From CAVROT01 sp963722905 (GTDB lineage: Bacteria > Pseudomonadota > Alphaproteobacteria > Rhodobacterales > Rhodobacteraceae), in the NCBI GenBank assembly GCA_963722905.1, contig CAVROT010000009.1, forward strand, positions 1 through 64,000: 64,000 bases of DNA, read 5' to 3'. The notes below the pieces were generated by a model that was given only the letters and a program-made list of their open reading frames with translations, was not told where the DNA came from and searched no databases. The translations under genes and the position numbers were made by a program. Below, piece after piece: positions 1 to 8,968 of this stretch (position 1 is the first letter of the stretch; the number at the start of each line of letters is the position of its first letter).

Positions 1-1062
1 TCCCCTTTCCCCGCTTGATGTCAGCCGGCGGGCTGCGTGCCGGGAGCGGTGAGGCGGTTGAGGATGGCGATGCGGACCTGGAGTTCGGCGGGCTGACGGT
101 CGAAGTCTCGGGCGGCGGGTCCCTGACCCGGCAGCTTCATGCAGCTCATTCTGGTCTCGGTGCGGCTGCGGCGGCGGTAGCCGCTCCAGCGGCGCCAGAT
201 CGTTCGACCCAGTCGCTCGATGGCGCTCAGGGCCTCGTTGCGGCCCGCCGCTCCGGGGCTGTCCTTCTTCCACGACCTCGGCGTGCGGCGCGGTGGGATC
301 GAGCCTCGTGCGCCATCGGTCAAAGCACGATGGCGAGCGCCCCGGCGCCCCGGCCGGCGATGGCGTTGCGGCAGGCCCGCCCGTCATAGGCGCCGTCCGT
401 TGCCCGGCAGGGTCATGCGCAGCACGATCCCGAGAAGGGGCGGTGACGGAGGCGATCGGCTCGCCCCCGGGGATCCGATCGAGCAGGCTCGGCAACATGG
501 GCGGGTCGCCGACGCCGCTGCCGGTGATCTCGACGGCCCGAACCTCGAGGTTCGTCGGGGAAACGGCCCCCCGGACCGTTTCCCGATCCTCCTCACCCTC
601 GTCGACGGCCAAGTGCACCTTGCGCCAGACGCGCCGACGGGCCCCGCCATGCTTGCGTGCGTGCCACGCGCCCTCGCCGCGAACCTTCATGCCGGTGCTG
701 TCCACCGACAGGTGCAGCGGTCCACCCGAGCCGCGGTAAGGCAGGTGCACGGCCAACGTCCACTGTCGTCTGCAGAGCGTCGAGTAGTCCGGCACCGGCC
801 GGTCGCGCCCCGCCAACTCCGGAAGGCTGGCGACGAAACCTGTCGTCTGTCGAAGTGGTCGGCCGAACAGGACCTTCGACGTCAGGCACGCCTGGACCGC
901 CGCGTCGCTGTAGACCGGCCGCGCGCCGCGCTTGCCGGACGGCGCCGCATGCCAGGGTGTCGACGGGTCGAACCAGACGGTCAGTGACCCACGCTCACGC
1001 AGGGCGGCGTTGTGAGCACACCAGTTCAGCGTGCGGTAGCGGGTGGGTGCATGCCTGGACAT
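1..1062 (-). pseudogene. IS5-family transposase, frameshifted remnant, runs off left edge
   Basis: On the minus strand an ATG at 1062 opens a typical IS5-family transposase N-terminus. The stretches VWFDPSTPW, YSDAAVQACL, LFGRPLRQTTGF and PVPDYSTLCRRQ are visible, followed by VDSTGMK, which carries the first catalytic Asp. The homologous frame runs to about position 430. Homology then moves to a second frame (DGAYDGRACRNAIAGRGA near 330-390, with the second Asp), which ends in a TGA. It then moves to a third frame from 323 to 21 (IERLGRTIWRRWSGYRRRS, ARDFDRQPAELQVRIAILNR), which is the family C-terminus with the Glu region. Two or more frameshifts split the DDE catalytic domain, so the enzyme cannot be made. 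A GGGAAGGCTTCGTGCAATG stretch at about 1099-1117 resembles the outer terminal repeat of such elements. The other end lies outside the window. Confidence 0.85.
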
Positions 1063-1569
1063 GCCCCCCAGCCATGCCGCTGGCCTCGCGATGTGAATTC
1101 CGGGAAGGCTTCGTGCAATGACGCCGGTGCGGGTCCTGAGCCTAGATCGATCTCGACCGATTGACAGGTTTCTTTTGCACCCGCCTCAACTTCCATAGTC
1201 CATACTTTCCGGCGGACGAATGCGACAGAGCCATCATGGTGCAAATCGGCGAAAGCATCGTTACCGCCCCGCTGTCATCGAAGGTCGGCGACGAACGACC
1301 CCGAACGTTGCCCTGCCTCAATGCAGATGTACGGGCCATGTTCGATAGCCGGTAGACGGGGTCGCGACGAACACGCCAAATACGCCGGCACCACTGCTCT
1401 CGCGGTCGCGGACGTGTGTCCCTCCGTTCAGAAAACACTCCTGCCGTCGACCGTTCCCGGCGCCCCGGATCCGACAGGTACGACGGACGCCGCGCTGACG
1501 GGACCGCCGTTGTCCCGGCCGGGCGGCCGGGCCGGTCCGGCGATACCGCCGGACACCCCAGGCGCGGGC
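1063..1569. other. Intergenic stretch with IS end and uspA terminator
   Basis: This 507-base stretch has no convincing gene. Its left part (about 1090-1120) holds the probable terminal inverted repeat of the IS5-family remnant. Its right part holds the hairpin downstream of the uspA gene. The reading frames in between give low-complexity arginine and proline-rich translations without family resemblance. Confidence 0.5.
1535..1554 (-). terminator. GC-rich hairpin downstream of uspA
   Basis: GTCCGGCG (1535-1542) and CGCCGGAC (1547-1554) form a perfect 8-bp stem with a 4-base loop. It lies 15 bases beyond the uspA stop on the minus strand. There is no clear T-tract after it, as is common in very GC-rich genomes, so a terminator role is inferred from position and symmetry. 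Confidence 0.5.
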
Positions 1570-2034
1570 CTAGTCGCGCACCACCGTGACCGAGCATGTG
1601 GCATGGCGCACCACCCGCGCGGTGTTCGGGCCGATGAGGTAGTCCGACAGCGACGGGCGGTTGGCCGCCATGACGATCTGCGATGCCGGAAGCTCGGACG
1701 CGACGTCGAGGATCTGCTCGTAGACCGTGCCGTAGCGTGCGATCACGTCGAAGGACGTGCCGGCCGGGGCCGCGCCCCTGCCGATCTGTTCCAGCCGCGT
1801 TCGGGCGTCGGCCAACAGGCCGTCGATGTCCAGCTCCTCGGAACCGCCGGTCTCGCCCCGGATGGCGTAGCGCCAGTCCAGCCCGCCGACGAACTCCGGC
1901 ACGACGGTCATGACTGTGACGGTCCCGCCGAGGGCGGACGCGGTCGCGAAGGCCTGCGGCAACGCGCGCGCCCAGGAGGTTTCATGCATCAGGTCGATCG
2001 GAACGAGCAGACGTTCGGGCAGGCGGTCGGGCAT
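1570..2034 (-). CDS. Universal stress protein UspA family
   Basis: A 154-residue single-domain Usp protein. It begins with the usual LLVPIDL strand and ends with a IGPNTARVV segment and the terminal strand SVTVVRD, the general fold pattern of the family. The glycine-rich nucleotide loop is only partly canonical (NRPSLSDYLIGPNT), so ATP binding is uncertain. It follows the binding-protein fusion gene by three bases, and a GGAG ribosome site lies within the end of that gene, so it is translationally coupled to the BCCT operon. Usp domains often sit beside or within transporters and are thought to modulate them. Here it probably serves the osmolyte uptake unit, but that role is inferred from position only. 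Confidence 0.85.
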   Translation of the reverse strand: MPDRLPERLLVPIDLMHETSWARALPQAFATASALGGTVTVMTVVPEFVGGLDWRYAIRGETGGSEELDIDGLLADARTRLEQIGRGAAPAGTSFDVIARYGTVYEQILDVASELPASQIVMAANRPSLSDYLIGPNTARVVRHATCSVTVVRD

Positions 2035-2037
2035 GGG

Positions 2038-3855
2038 CTATCTCCTTTCCGGGCGCGCGTAGAGCCAGACGAGCCATGCGAACAGCACGAAGACGCCGAC
2101 GGTCAGCGAGGCGGTAGCCGGCGACGGGCTGACGGCGGCGGCGGGTTCGGGCAACGTCGGCGTGAGAGCTGCCGCGCGCGGGATCGCCGGATCGATCCCC
2201 GTCGGCGACGCCAGCGCAGCGTCGATGGCGGTCACGGTCTTCTCCGACAGCGCGGCCACCTCGGTTGGCTGGCTGGCGGCAGGGCCCTGCGGGCCGACGG
2301 CGTCGGTGTCGGCGATGACCGGGCCGGCCAGGACCAGCTGCGACGACAACGTGTCGACGGCGTCGCGCTGACCGTCGTAGGTGCCGGCAGGGATCCGCGC
2401 CTCGCGCAACTGCGGGTAGCGCACGAGGTTGCTGCCGGCATTCCAGCCGGTGACGGGGATCAGCCGCCCGTCCTCCAGCAGCGCCGCGACCGCCGGGGCG
2501 CCGACCGGCGCCAGCACCAGCACCGCATCGGCCTCGCCGCCCGCGAGGTCGCCGGCATCGCGCGGGGCGACGGTCATCCCGTCGAAGCCGGTCGCCAGGA
2601 CCGACGCCGCGCGGTGGGACGCCGATCCCTCGGGGCCGGTGGCCAGCATGCCCACGTCGGCCAGCGACCGCGCGTCGCCAGTGGCAACCACATGCACGAA
2701 AGACTGCCCGACCACGCCGACGGCCTCGTACGGGCGCTGAACGGGGTCGGACCCGCCCGTGACATCCACGAACTCCACCGCCGAGGCGATGGCCAGCGGC
2801 GCGGCACCCCCGCCCACGGCGTCCAGCGCGTCCGGCGCCTCCTCCAGCACCACGCGCCGCCCTGTGTAGGCCTCGCGAACGGCGCGCAGTGCGCGACCGG
2901 TCATCGCGTCCGTTGCGACGAGGGGCGAGATGGCGACCACGACGGGTTCGGACACGTCCAGGTCGGCGTCGCCGTCGATCAGCCCCATCTCGATCAGCGC
3001 CGCGCGGGCGACGTCCCGCGGCGCCAGCGAGTCCAGATCGACCTGGCCGTTCAGGCGCTGCATCGTCGCCGGGTCCAGCCTGCCGGCCAGCGTCCCCAGC
3101 ACGTCGCGCAGCCCGGGATGGCGCACCAGCGCGTCGGACCGCACCAGGGGAGCGGCCTGATAGACTGGAAAGAAGTCCAGATCGTCCTCAAGCAGCACCA
3201 GATCCAGGTCCGCGATCTGGCCGTCGGTGGTGAACACCTCGATCACGTCCGCCGATCCGCCCAGCACCGAATCGTAAAGGCGCGGCCGTTCGTCCGGCGT
3301 CACGGTGTCGACGGTCCCGAAGTCGATCCCGTAGCGCGCCGACATGGGCTGGAGCCCGTCCAGCGGCCGCGCGCGGAAGTTCTCGTCCACGCCGATGGTC
3401 AGGTCGCCGGCCTGTCCGGCCAGGTCCGAGATCCGGTCAACGCCCAGCTCGGCGGCTCGTCCGGCGCGCATCGCCAGGCCGTAGGTGTTGTCGAACCCCA
3501 GCCGTTCGCCCCAGATCAGCCCCAGCGGTTCGTAGAGCGCGGCCACCTCTTCGGACGCCGCGTCTCCATCCGACATGGCGGGCTGCCCCAGCATGACGAG
3601 GCCGGTGCCGTTGTACTCGGGGTAGAGGTCGATGTCGCCGCGTTTGAGCGCCTCCAGCAGTGTCTCGGTCGAGCCGAGGTTCAGCCGCCGCGTCACCGGG
3701 ATCCCGGCATCCTCGGCCAGGGCGGCCATCATCTCGGCCAGGATCTGGCTCTCGGCGAAATCCTTGCTGCCGATGTTCAGCGGGTCCGGTGCGTCGTCGC
3801 AGGCGGCAAGGCCCAGGATCAGGGCGAGGGCGGGGATCAGTCTCAGCATGGCCAT
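2038..3855 (-). CDS. OpuAC-TAXI double binding-module lipoprotein with C-terminal membrane anchor
   Basis: A 605-residue protein. Residues 1-19 are a lipoprotein signal with lipobox LAAC (Cys19). Residues 25-295 are an OpuAC/OsmF-type quaternary-amine binding domain (IGSKDFAESQILAEMM, STETLLEALKRGDIDLYPE, YNGTGL). Residues 300-520 look like a TAXI solute-binding domain: the segment around 480-505 (YPQLREARIPAGTYDGQ) matches the IPAGTY-x-GQ signature also present in the true TAXI protein at 51311-52255. A proline/alanine linker leads to a membrane segment at about 583-600, followed by RPERR. The start ATG overlaps the BCCT stop by one base (TGATG). No ABC permease or ATPase is nearby, so this is not an ordinary ABC binding protein. 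It may be a ligand sensor or accessory subunit for the BCCT carrier. Confidence 0.8.
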   Translation of the reverse strand: MAMLRLIPALALILGLAACDDAPDPLNIGSKDFAESQILAEMMAALAEDAGIPVTRRLNLGSTETLLEALKRGDIDLYPEYNGTGLVMLGQPAMSDGDAASEEVAALYEPLGLIWGERLGFDNTYGLAMRAGRAAELGVDRISDLAGQAGDLTIGVDENFRARPLDGLQPMSARYGIDFGTVDTVTPDERPRLYDSVLGGSADVIEVFTTDGQIADLDLVLLEDDLDFFPVYQAAPLVRSDALVRHPGLRDVLGTLAGRLDPATMQRLNGQVDLDSLAPRDVARAALIEMGLIDGDADLDVSEPVVVAISPLVATDAMTGRALRAVREAYTGRRVVLEEAPDALDAVGGGAAPLAIASAVEFVDVTGGSDPVQRPYEAVGVVGQSFVHVVATGDARSLADVGMLATGPEGSASHRAASVLATGFDGMTVAPRDAGDLAGGEADAVLVLAPVGAPAVAALLEDGRLIPVTGWNAGSNLVRYPQLREARIPAGTYDGQRDAVDTLSSQLVLAGPVIADTDAVGPQGPAASQPTEVAALSEKTVTAIDAALASPTGIDPAIPRAAALTPTLPEPAAAVSPSPATASLTVGVFVLFAWLVWLYARPERR

Positions 3856-5411
3856 CACTCCGCCGGCTGCGCAGGAACGGTGGCGCGCGCCTCGCGGGGC
3901 CGAGTCCTGTCCGGGTGCTCCTTGCGGATCTCGCGCATGAAGCCGACGATCTGCAAAAGCAGGATCACCGAGAACGGCAGCGCGCCGGTGATCGCCATCG
4001 CCTTGGCGACCGGGATCGACCCCGACAGCAGCGTCCCCGCCGTCAGGACCGCGATCAGGACGCCCCAGACCATCTTGTGGAAGAGCGGCGGGTTCAGGTT
4101 GCCGCCGCTCGTCATCATCGACAGGACGAACGTTCCGGAATCCGCCGATGTGACCAGGAAGACGAAGATCGTCAGGCATGCGACGGCGCCCAGGATGCTG
4201 CCGTAGGGAAAGTAGTCGAGGAACGCGAACAAGGCCGATGTCACGTCCGCAAAGACAAGTTCCGCCAGGCCGCCTCCCCCGAAAAGCTCGATGTAGATGC
4301 CTGTGCCGCCGAAAGCCGCGAACCACAGGATGGAGAACATCGTCGGCACGAGGATCACGCCGATGCAGAACTCGCGGATGGTCCGGCCCCGGCTGATGCG
4401 GGCGACGAAGATGCCGACGAAGGGCCCCCAGGCCAGCCACCAGATCAGGTAGGTCAGCGTCCAGCCGGCGGTCCAGCCCGACAGATCCTCGAACGGGAAC
4501 ATCTTGAACGCCATGGCGGGCAGGCGGGAGAAATATTCGCCGATGGAATTGACGAAGGTCTCGAGGATGAACCGCGAGGGGCCGAAGACGATGACGAAGA
4601 TCAGCAGTCCGATGGTCAGCACCATGTTGATGTTGCTGAGGATCTTGATGCCCTTGTCGACGCCCGTCGTCGCCGACAGCATGTAGCACACGAAAAGGGC
4701 GGCCATGATGAGCAGCGACACCGTGAGCGTCTGGTCCATGCCGAAGACCGAGCTGAGGCCGCCGCGCACCTGCAGCGTGCCCATCGTCAGCGATCCGGCC
4801 AGCCCGAAGACCACCGCCAGCACGCCCAGGACGTTGGCCAGCGTGCCGATCGGGCCCGCGGCCGGCCCCTTGAAGAGCGACAGGATCGGTGTCGAGATCT
4901 CGGACGACTGGCCGCGCCGGAAGGTGAAATAGGCGATCACCAGCGCGCAGATCCCGTAGATCGACCAGGCGTGCAGGCCCCAGTGCAGGTTCGTGATGAC
5001 CAGCGCCTCGCGCGCGGCGGCCGGCGTACCGCCCTCCATGCCCGGCGGGCCGGTGAAGTGGTAGATCGGCTCGGCCGCGCCCCAGAACAGCAGACCCGCG
5101 CCCATACCGCCGGCGAACAGCATCGCGATCCACGACGCGGTGCCGAACTCGGGGCGTTCGTCGTCGCGGCCCAGGCGGATGCTGCCGTAGGGGCCGAAGG
5201 CCATGTAGCCTGCGAGAATGACGAAGAGGGTGGTGATCAGCAGCCAGTACCAGCTGATTCCCGTCAGCAGGGAATCGGTGAACCCAAGCAGGGCGGATGT
5301 CATCGAATCCGGATCGACCAGCCCCCAGACGCCGATGCCCGCCACGCAGACCAGCGATATCAGGAAGACGCCGTTGAATATCCGGGGACCGTCTGATGCG
5401 GGCTCTGCCAT
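3855..5411 (-). CDS. BCCT family betaine/carnitine/choline transporter
   Basis: An inner-membrane secondary carrier of the BCCT family, about 518 residues and 12 membrane helices. The family signature is visible near the middle (WTLTYLIWWLAWGPFVGIF followed by ARISRGRTIREF), as are the helix-1 segment DPDSMTSALLGFTD and GLHAWSIYG. The reading frame is open upstream to 5498, but the ATG at 5411 is preferred because GAAGGA lies about 9 bases before it and the upstream codons look non-coding. The substrate is probably a quaternary amine (choline, betaine or carnitine) or DMSP, coupled to Na+ or H+; the exact one cannot be read. It is the first gene of the coupled BCCT, binding-fusion, UspA operon. 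Confidence 0.9.
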   Translation of the reverse strand: MAEPASDGPRIFNGVFLISLVCVAGIGVWGLVDPDSMTSALLGFTDSLLTGISWYWLLITTLFVILAGYMAFGPYGSIRLGRDDERPEFGTASWIAMLFAGGMGAGLLFWGAAEPIYHFTGPPGMEGGTPAAAREALVITNLHWGLHAWSIYGICALVIAYFTFRRGQSSEISTPILSLFKGPAAGPIGTLANVLGVLAVVFGLAGSLTMGTLQVRGGLSSVFGMDQTLTVSLLIMAALFVCYMLSATTGVDKGIKILSNINMVLTIGLLIFVIVFGPSRFILETFVNSIGEYFSRLPAMAFKMFPFEDLSGWTAGWTLTYLIWWLAWGPFVGIFVARISRGRTIREFCIGVILVPTMFSILWFAAFGGTGIYIELFGGGGLAELVFADVTSALFAFLDYFPYGSILGAVACLTIFVFLVTSADSGTFVLSMMTSGGNLNPPLFHKMVWGVLIAVLTAGTLLSGSIPVAKAMAITGALPFSVILLLQIVGFMREIRKEHPDRTRPREARATVPAQPAE

Positions 5412-5702
5412 GCGTCGATTCCTTCGTGCGGGTGTGCCTGCGTGAGTGGGCCGCGCGGTCGTGTCGTCTGGCCCGACCGGCGGTGGGCGGTTCTCCATGA
5501 CAATACAGCTACATCCCGATCCGTCACCCGAAAGATTAAGGCTTGGGTCTCCCGCAGGTTGCCGGACGGCCGCCGGACGGCGCGAGCGCCGCTTGGGGCG
5601 GCACCGGCGCGGCGTCGTGCCCTGCAGGTGCCCGCGGCGGCGTTGTCGGGCGCGCCGCCTGGTCCGCCCGTCCCGCGCGCCGCCCCTTCCGGGTGCACGC
5701 GA

Positions 5703-6347
5703 TCAGGACAGTGCGGCGATCAGGTCCGACAGTTCGGAATGGTCGTCGAAGGTCGCATCGTGCGCGATCTCTTCGGTCTTCGCCATGCGGTAGCCGCGCG
5801 TGAAGAGGATGAAGGGCGCGCCGGCGGCCGCTGCGGTCTCGGCGTCCACTTCGCTGTCGCCGACGAACACCCCCGGCCCGCCATGCATCGCGGCCAGCGA
5901 CAGGACAAGCGTGGCCGGATCGGGCTTGCGCACCGGCAGGGTGTCGCCGCCTACGATGGCGCGAAACCGGTCCGCCAGTCCGAAATGCGCCAGCACCGCC
6001 CGGGTCGGCGCTTCCGGCTTGTTGGTGCAGATCCCCAGTTCGTGGCCCTGCCCGATCAGGACGTCCAGCGTCCGGGCCACGTTCGGATAGAGCGTCGTGC
6101 GCCCGAACGCTGTCTCGTAGAGTTCGAGGAAGCGCTTCAGGACGGCGGGCCTGCGATCGGACGGGACGCCCGAGGCGTCCATCATCCCCGTGACGAACAC
6201 CTCCGCCCCCCGCCCGATGAAGCGGCGCGCCGTCGTGAAATCGACGGGCGCGCCGCCGTTCGCCGTCACGGCCGCGTTTCCCGCCGCGTGGATGTCGGGT
6301 GCGCTGTCGATCAGGGTCCCGTCGAGGTCGAAGATGATGGCTGCCAT
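5703..6347 (-). CDS. gph: Phosphoglycolate phosphatase (HAD hydrolase)
   Basis: A 214-residue HAD-superfamily hydrolase with all four motifs: FDLDGTLIDS at the N-terminus (nucleophile Asp), CTNKPE (motif II), RKPDP (motif III lysine) and VGDSEVDAETAAAAG (motif IV). The cap insert and overall length fit bacterial Gph, which removes 2-phosphoglycolate formed by DNA repair or photorespiration. AGGA lies 11 bases upstream of the ATG. It is divergent from the polyamine ABC operon, with 200 bases between the two starts, and lies upstream of the BCCT gene on the same strand across a 291-base gap. A different small phosphomonoester substrate is possible, as in many HAD enzymes. Confidence 0.85.
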   Translation of the reverse strand: MAAIIFDLDGTLIDSAPDIHAAGNAAVTANGGAPVDFTTARRFIGRGAEVFVTGMMDASGVPSDRRPAVLKRFLELYETAFGRTTLYPNVARTLDVLIGQGHELGICTNKPEAPTRAVLAHFGLADRFRAIVGGDTLPVRKPDPATLVLSLAAMHGGPGVFVGDSEVDAETAAAAGAPFILFTRGYRMAKTEEIAHDATFDDHSELSDLIAALS

Positions 6348-6547
6348 GCGGTTGTATCCTCGTGGCGGGGAGTGGCGTCAACGCCACCGGTCGCGTCGCG
6401 TGGTTCCATCGTTCCGCGGCCCACCACAGGGGCGAAAGCTTGGGCGACTGCCGAGAATTTGATCTCCCGCCTGCGATTCCGGCACTAAGGCGTTGCATCG
6501 CGGCGGGCGATCGGACCATGCTCGGACCGCCGAACGGGGAGACCGGA

Positions 6548-7663
6548 GTGAAGCACAGCCAGATCGCGGCAGATGACACGTTCGTGGCGTTCGACCGCGT
6601 GCAGAAAAGCTACGACGGCGAGACGCTGGTGGTGAAGGATCTGAACCTCGCCGTCGCGCGTGGCGAGTTCCTCACGATGCTGGGCCCATCGGGCAGCGGC
6701 AAGACGACCTGTCTGATGATGCTCGCGGGGTTCGAGACGGCGACCAGCGGCGAGATCCGGCTGGACGGGCGCGAGATCAACGGCATCCCGCCCCACAAGC
6801 GCGGCATCGGGATGGTGTTCCAGAACTACGCCCTGTTCCCGCACATGACGGTGGCCGAGAACCTCGCCTTCCCGCTGGAGGTGCGCGGGATGGGCAAGTC
6901 AGACCGCGAGGCCAAGATCGCGCGCGCGCTGGGCATGGTGCAGATGGGCGCGTTCGGGAACCGGCGCCCGGCGCAGCTGTCGGGCGGCCAGCAGCAGCGC
7001 GTGGCCCTGGCCCGCGCCCTTGTGTTCGAACCCGAGCTGGTGCTGATGGACGAGCCCCTCGGCGCTCTCGACAAGCAGCTGCGCGAGACGCTTCAGTTCG
7101 AGATCACGCGCCTGGTGCACGAGCTTGGGATCACCACCGTCTACGTCACGCACGACCAGACCGAGGCGCTGACCATGTCGGACCGCGTCGCGGTGTTCGA
7201 CGACGGGCGGATCCAGCAGCTCGCCCCGCCCGATATCCTCTACGAGCGGCCCGAGAACGCGTTCGTCGCGCAGTTCATCGGCGAGAACAACACGCTGTCG
7301 GGCCGCGTGACCGGGATCGGCGACGGGGCCTGCACGGTGCGGCTGGACGACGGGTCGATCATCGACGCCGTGCCGGTCAACGTCGATGCCGTGGGCGACC
7401 GCACGACCGTGTCGATCCGCCCCGAGCGGGTCGAGTTCAAGCCCGAGCGTCTGGCTGCGATGGAGCACACGCTGGAGGCGGAGGTGATGGAGTTCATCTA
7501 CATGGGCGACACGTTCCGCACCCGGCTGCGCGTCGCCGGATCGGACGATTTCGTGATGAAGTGCCGCAATGCGCCGGGGCAGCAGCGCCTCGCCCCCGGC
7601 GAGACGGTGCGCATCGGCTGGCTGCCCGAGGATTGCCGCGCGCTGGACGCCACCGCCGGCTAG
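6548..7663 (+). CDS. potA: Polyamine-type ABC transporter ATP-binding protein (PotA-like)
   Basis: The ATPase of a spermidine/putrescine-type importer, 371 residues from the GTG start. Walker A GPSGSGKTTC, Q-loop VFQNYALFPHMT, signature LSGGQQQRVALARAL, Walker B LVLMDEPLGALD and switch His in YVTHDQTEAL are all intact. The C-terminal TOBE region (NNTLSGRVTGIGDG; VSIRPERVEF) is present. The reading frame is open back to 6362. GTG 6548 is chosen because GGGGAG lies six bases before it and the family starts near here; ATG 6518 is the alternative. It is first in an operon with potD, DUF1330, potB, cupin and potC. Confidence 0.9.
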   Translation: MKHSQIAADDTFVAFDRVQKSYDGETLVVKDLNLAVARGEFLTMLGPSGSGKTTCLMMLAGFETATSGEIRLDGREINGIPPHKRGIGMVFQNYALFPHMTVAENLAFPLEVRGMGKSDREAKIARALGMVQMGAFGNRRPAQLSGGQQQRVALARALVFEPELVLMDEPLGALDKQLRETLQFEITRLVHELGITTVYVTHDQTEALTMSDRVAVFDDGRIQQLAPPDILYERPENAFVAQFIGENNTLSGRVTGIGDGACTVRLDDGSIIDAVPVNVDAVGDRTTVSIRPERVEFKPERLAAMEHTLEAEVMEFIYMGDTFRTRLRVAGSDDFVMKCRNAPGQQRLAPGETVRIGWLPEDCRALDATAG

Positions 7664-7771
7664 GCGCGCAAACCGATGTCCAGGCCACGTGCCCTGGCCG
7701 CAGTGACGCAAGGCGCCGGGTCCGCGGTGCCTGCGATCCACATAACCGACGGACCGACAGGGAGATAGAGA

Positions 7772-8845
7772 ATGCGATTGAAGACAGTATTGATGGCCAC
7801 CGCACTGGGCGGGTTCGCGACCGGCGCCATGGCGCAGGAAGTGACCGTGATGTCCTGGGGCGGCGCCTACACCAAGAGCCAGGTCGAGGCCTACCACAAG
7901 CCCTTCACCGAGCAGACGGGCATCACCGTCAACTCGGTCGACGCCGACAACCCCGCGACCCCGATCAAGGCCCAGGTCGAGGCCGGCAACGTCACCGTCG
8001 ACGTGGCCGACGTCGAGACGGCGGATGCCGTGCGCCTGTGCGACGAGGGGCTGCTGGAAGAGATCGACATCTCGACCCTGCCCGCCGCTCCCGACGGCAC
8101 CCCCGCCGCCGACGATTTCATCGAGGGCAGCTACAACGACTGCGCCATCGGGTCGATCGTGTGGAGCCAGATCTTCGCCTACAACACCGAAGCCGTGGAG
8201 GGCGAGCCCACGTCGGCCGCCGACTTCTTCGACCTCGAGACGTACCCGGGCAAGCGCGGCCTGCGCAAGAACGCCAAGGCCCTTCTGGAGTTCGCGCTGA
8301 TGGCCGACGGCGTGCCCGCGGCCGAGGTCTACGACATGCTCGACACCGACGAGGGCGTGGACCGGGCCTTCGCCAAGCTCGACACGATCAAGGACGAGGT
8401 CGTCTGGTGGGAGGCCGGTGCGCAGCCGCCGCAGCTTCTTGCCGATGGCGAGGTGGTGATGTCGGCGGCCTACAACGGGCGTATCTTCAACGCGGCCGTG
8501 GACGAGGGCCAGCCGTTCGAGATCGTCTGGGACGGCCAGATCCTGGACTTCGACATGTTCGTCGTGCCGCGCGGCGCGCCCAACAAGGAGGAGGCGCTGG
8601 AGTTCATCAAGTTCTCCACCGACACGCAGCGCCTTGCGGACCAGGCCAAGTGGATCAGCTACGGACCGACCCGCGCGTCCTCGGCCCCGCTTGTGGGCAT
8701 GTTCCAGGACGGCAAGACCGAGATGGGCCCGCAGATGCCGACCGCCGAGGCCAACATGGGCAACGCGCTGGTGTCGAACGTGGAGTTCTGGACCGACCGC
8801 GACGCCGAGCTGAACGAGCGCTTCAACGCCTGGCTCGCCCAGTAA
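7772..8845 (+). CDS. potD: Polyamine ABC transporter periplasmic substrate-binding protein (PotD-like)
   Basis: A 357-residue extracytoplasmic binding protein of the PotD/PotF type. A classical signal peptide ends near residue 21 (GAMAQ), followed directly by EVTVMSWGGAYTKSQ, the usual start of this family. Later markers are FAYNTEAVEGEPTSAADFFD, YPGKRGL and YNGRIFNAAVDEG. GGGAG precedes the ATG by about 7 bases. It follows potA by 108 bases. The ligand is predicted to be a polyamine or related cation, but members of this family also bind opines and other small amines, and the binding residues cannot be assigned with certainty by eye. Confidence 0.88.
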   Translation: MRLKTVLMATALGGFATGAMAQEVTVMSWGGAYTKSQVEAYHKPFTEQTGITVNSVDADNPATPIKAQVEAGNVTVDVADVETADAVRLCDEGLLEEIDISTLPAAPDGTPAADDFIEGSYNDCAIGSIVWSQIFAYNTEAVEGEPTSAADFFDLETYPGKRGLRKNAKALLEFALMADGVPAAEVYDMLDTDEGVDRAFAKLDTIKDEVVWWEAGAQPPQLLADGEVVMSAAYNGRIFNAAVDEGQPFEIVWDGQILDFDMFVVPRGAPNKEEALEFIKFSTDTQRLADQAKWISYGPTRASSAPLVGMFQDGKTEMGPQMPTAEANMGNALVSNVEFWTDRDAELNERFNAWLAQ

Positions 8846-8855
8846 CGACGAGACG

Positions 8856-8883
8856 GGTGGCGGCGCCCTGCGGTGCCGCCACC
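8856..8883 (+). terminator. Hairpin between binding protein and downstream operon genes
   Basis: GGTGGCGGC (8856-8864) and GCCGCCACC (8875-8883) form a perfect 9-bp stem around a 10-base loop, starting 11 bases after the potD stop. No long T-tract follows (TTCAC). In importer operons such a hairpin usually stabilises or partly terminates the message, so that the binding protein is made in excess over the permeases. That function is inferred here. Confidence 0.5.
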
Positions 8884-8968
8884 TTCACGCTGCGGACGGG
8901 GCACGGACCCCACGTCATCGCCGGCGAAGCCGGGCCGCATCGACCGCCATTCCACGAGGGGACGCGCC

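Noticed and set aside
1321..4206. A 961-codon plus-strand open frame opposite uspA and the binding fusion
   Set aside because: It is an antisense frame kept open by the GC bias. Its translation is low-complexity (Arg/Gly/Asp/His) without family resemblance, while the minus-strand genes have clear motifs.
5636..5659. Imperfectly placed 7-bp GC hairpin between gph and the BCCT gene
   Set aside because: The stem is short for so GC-rich a region and there is no T-tract or fixed distance to the gph stop, so it may be chance.
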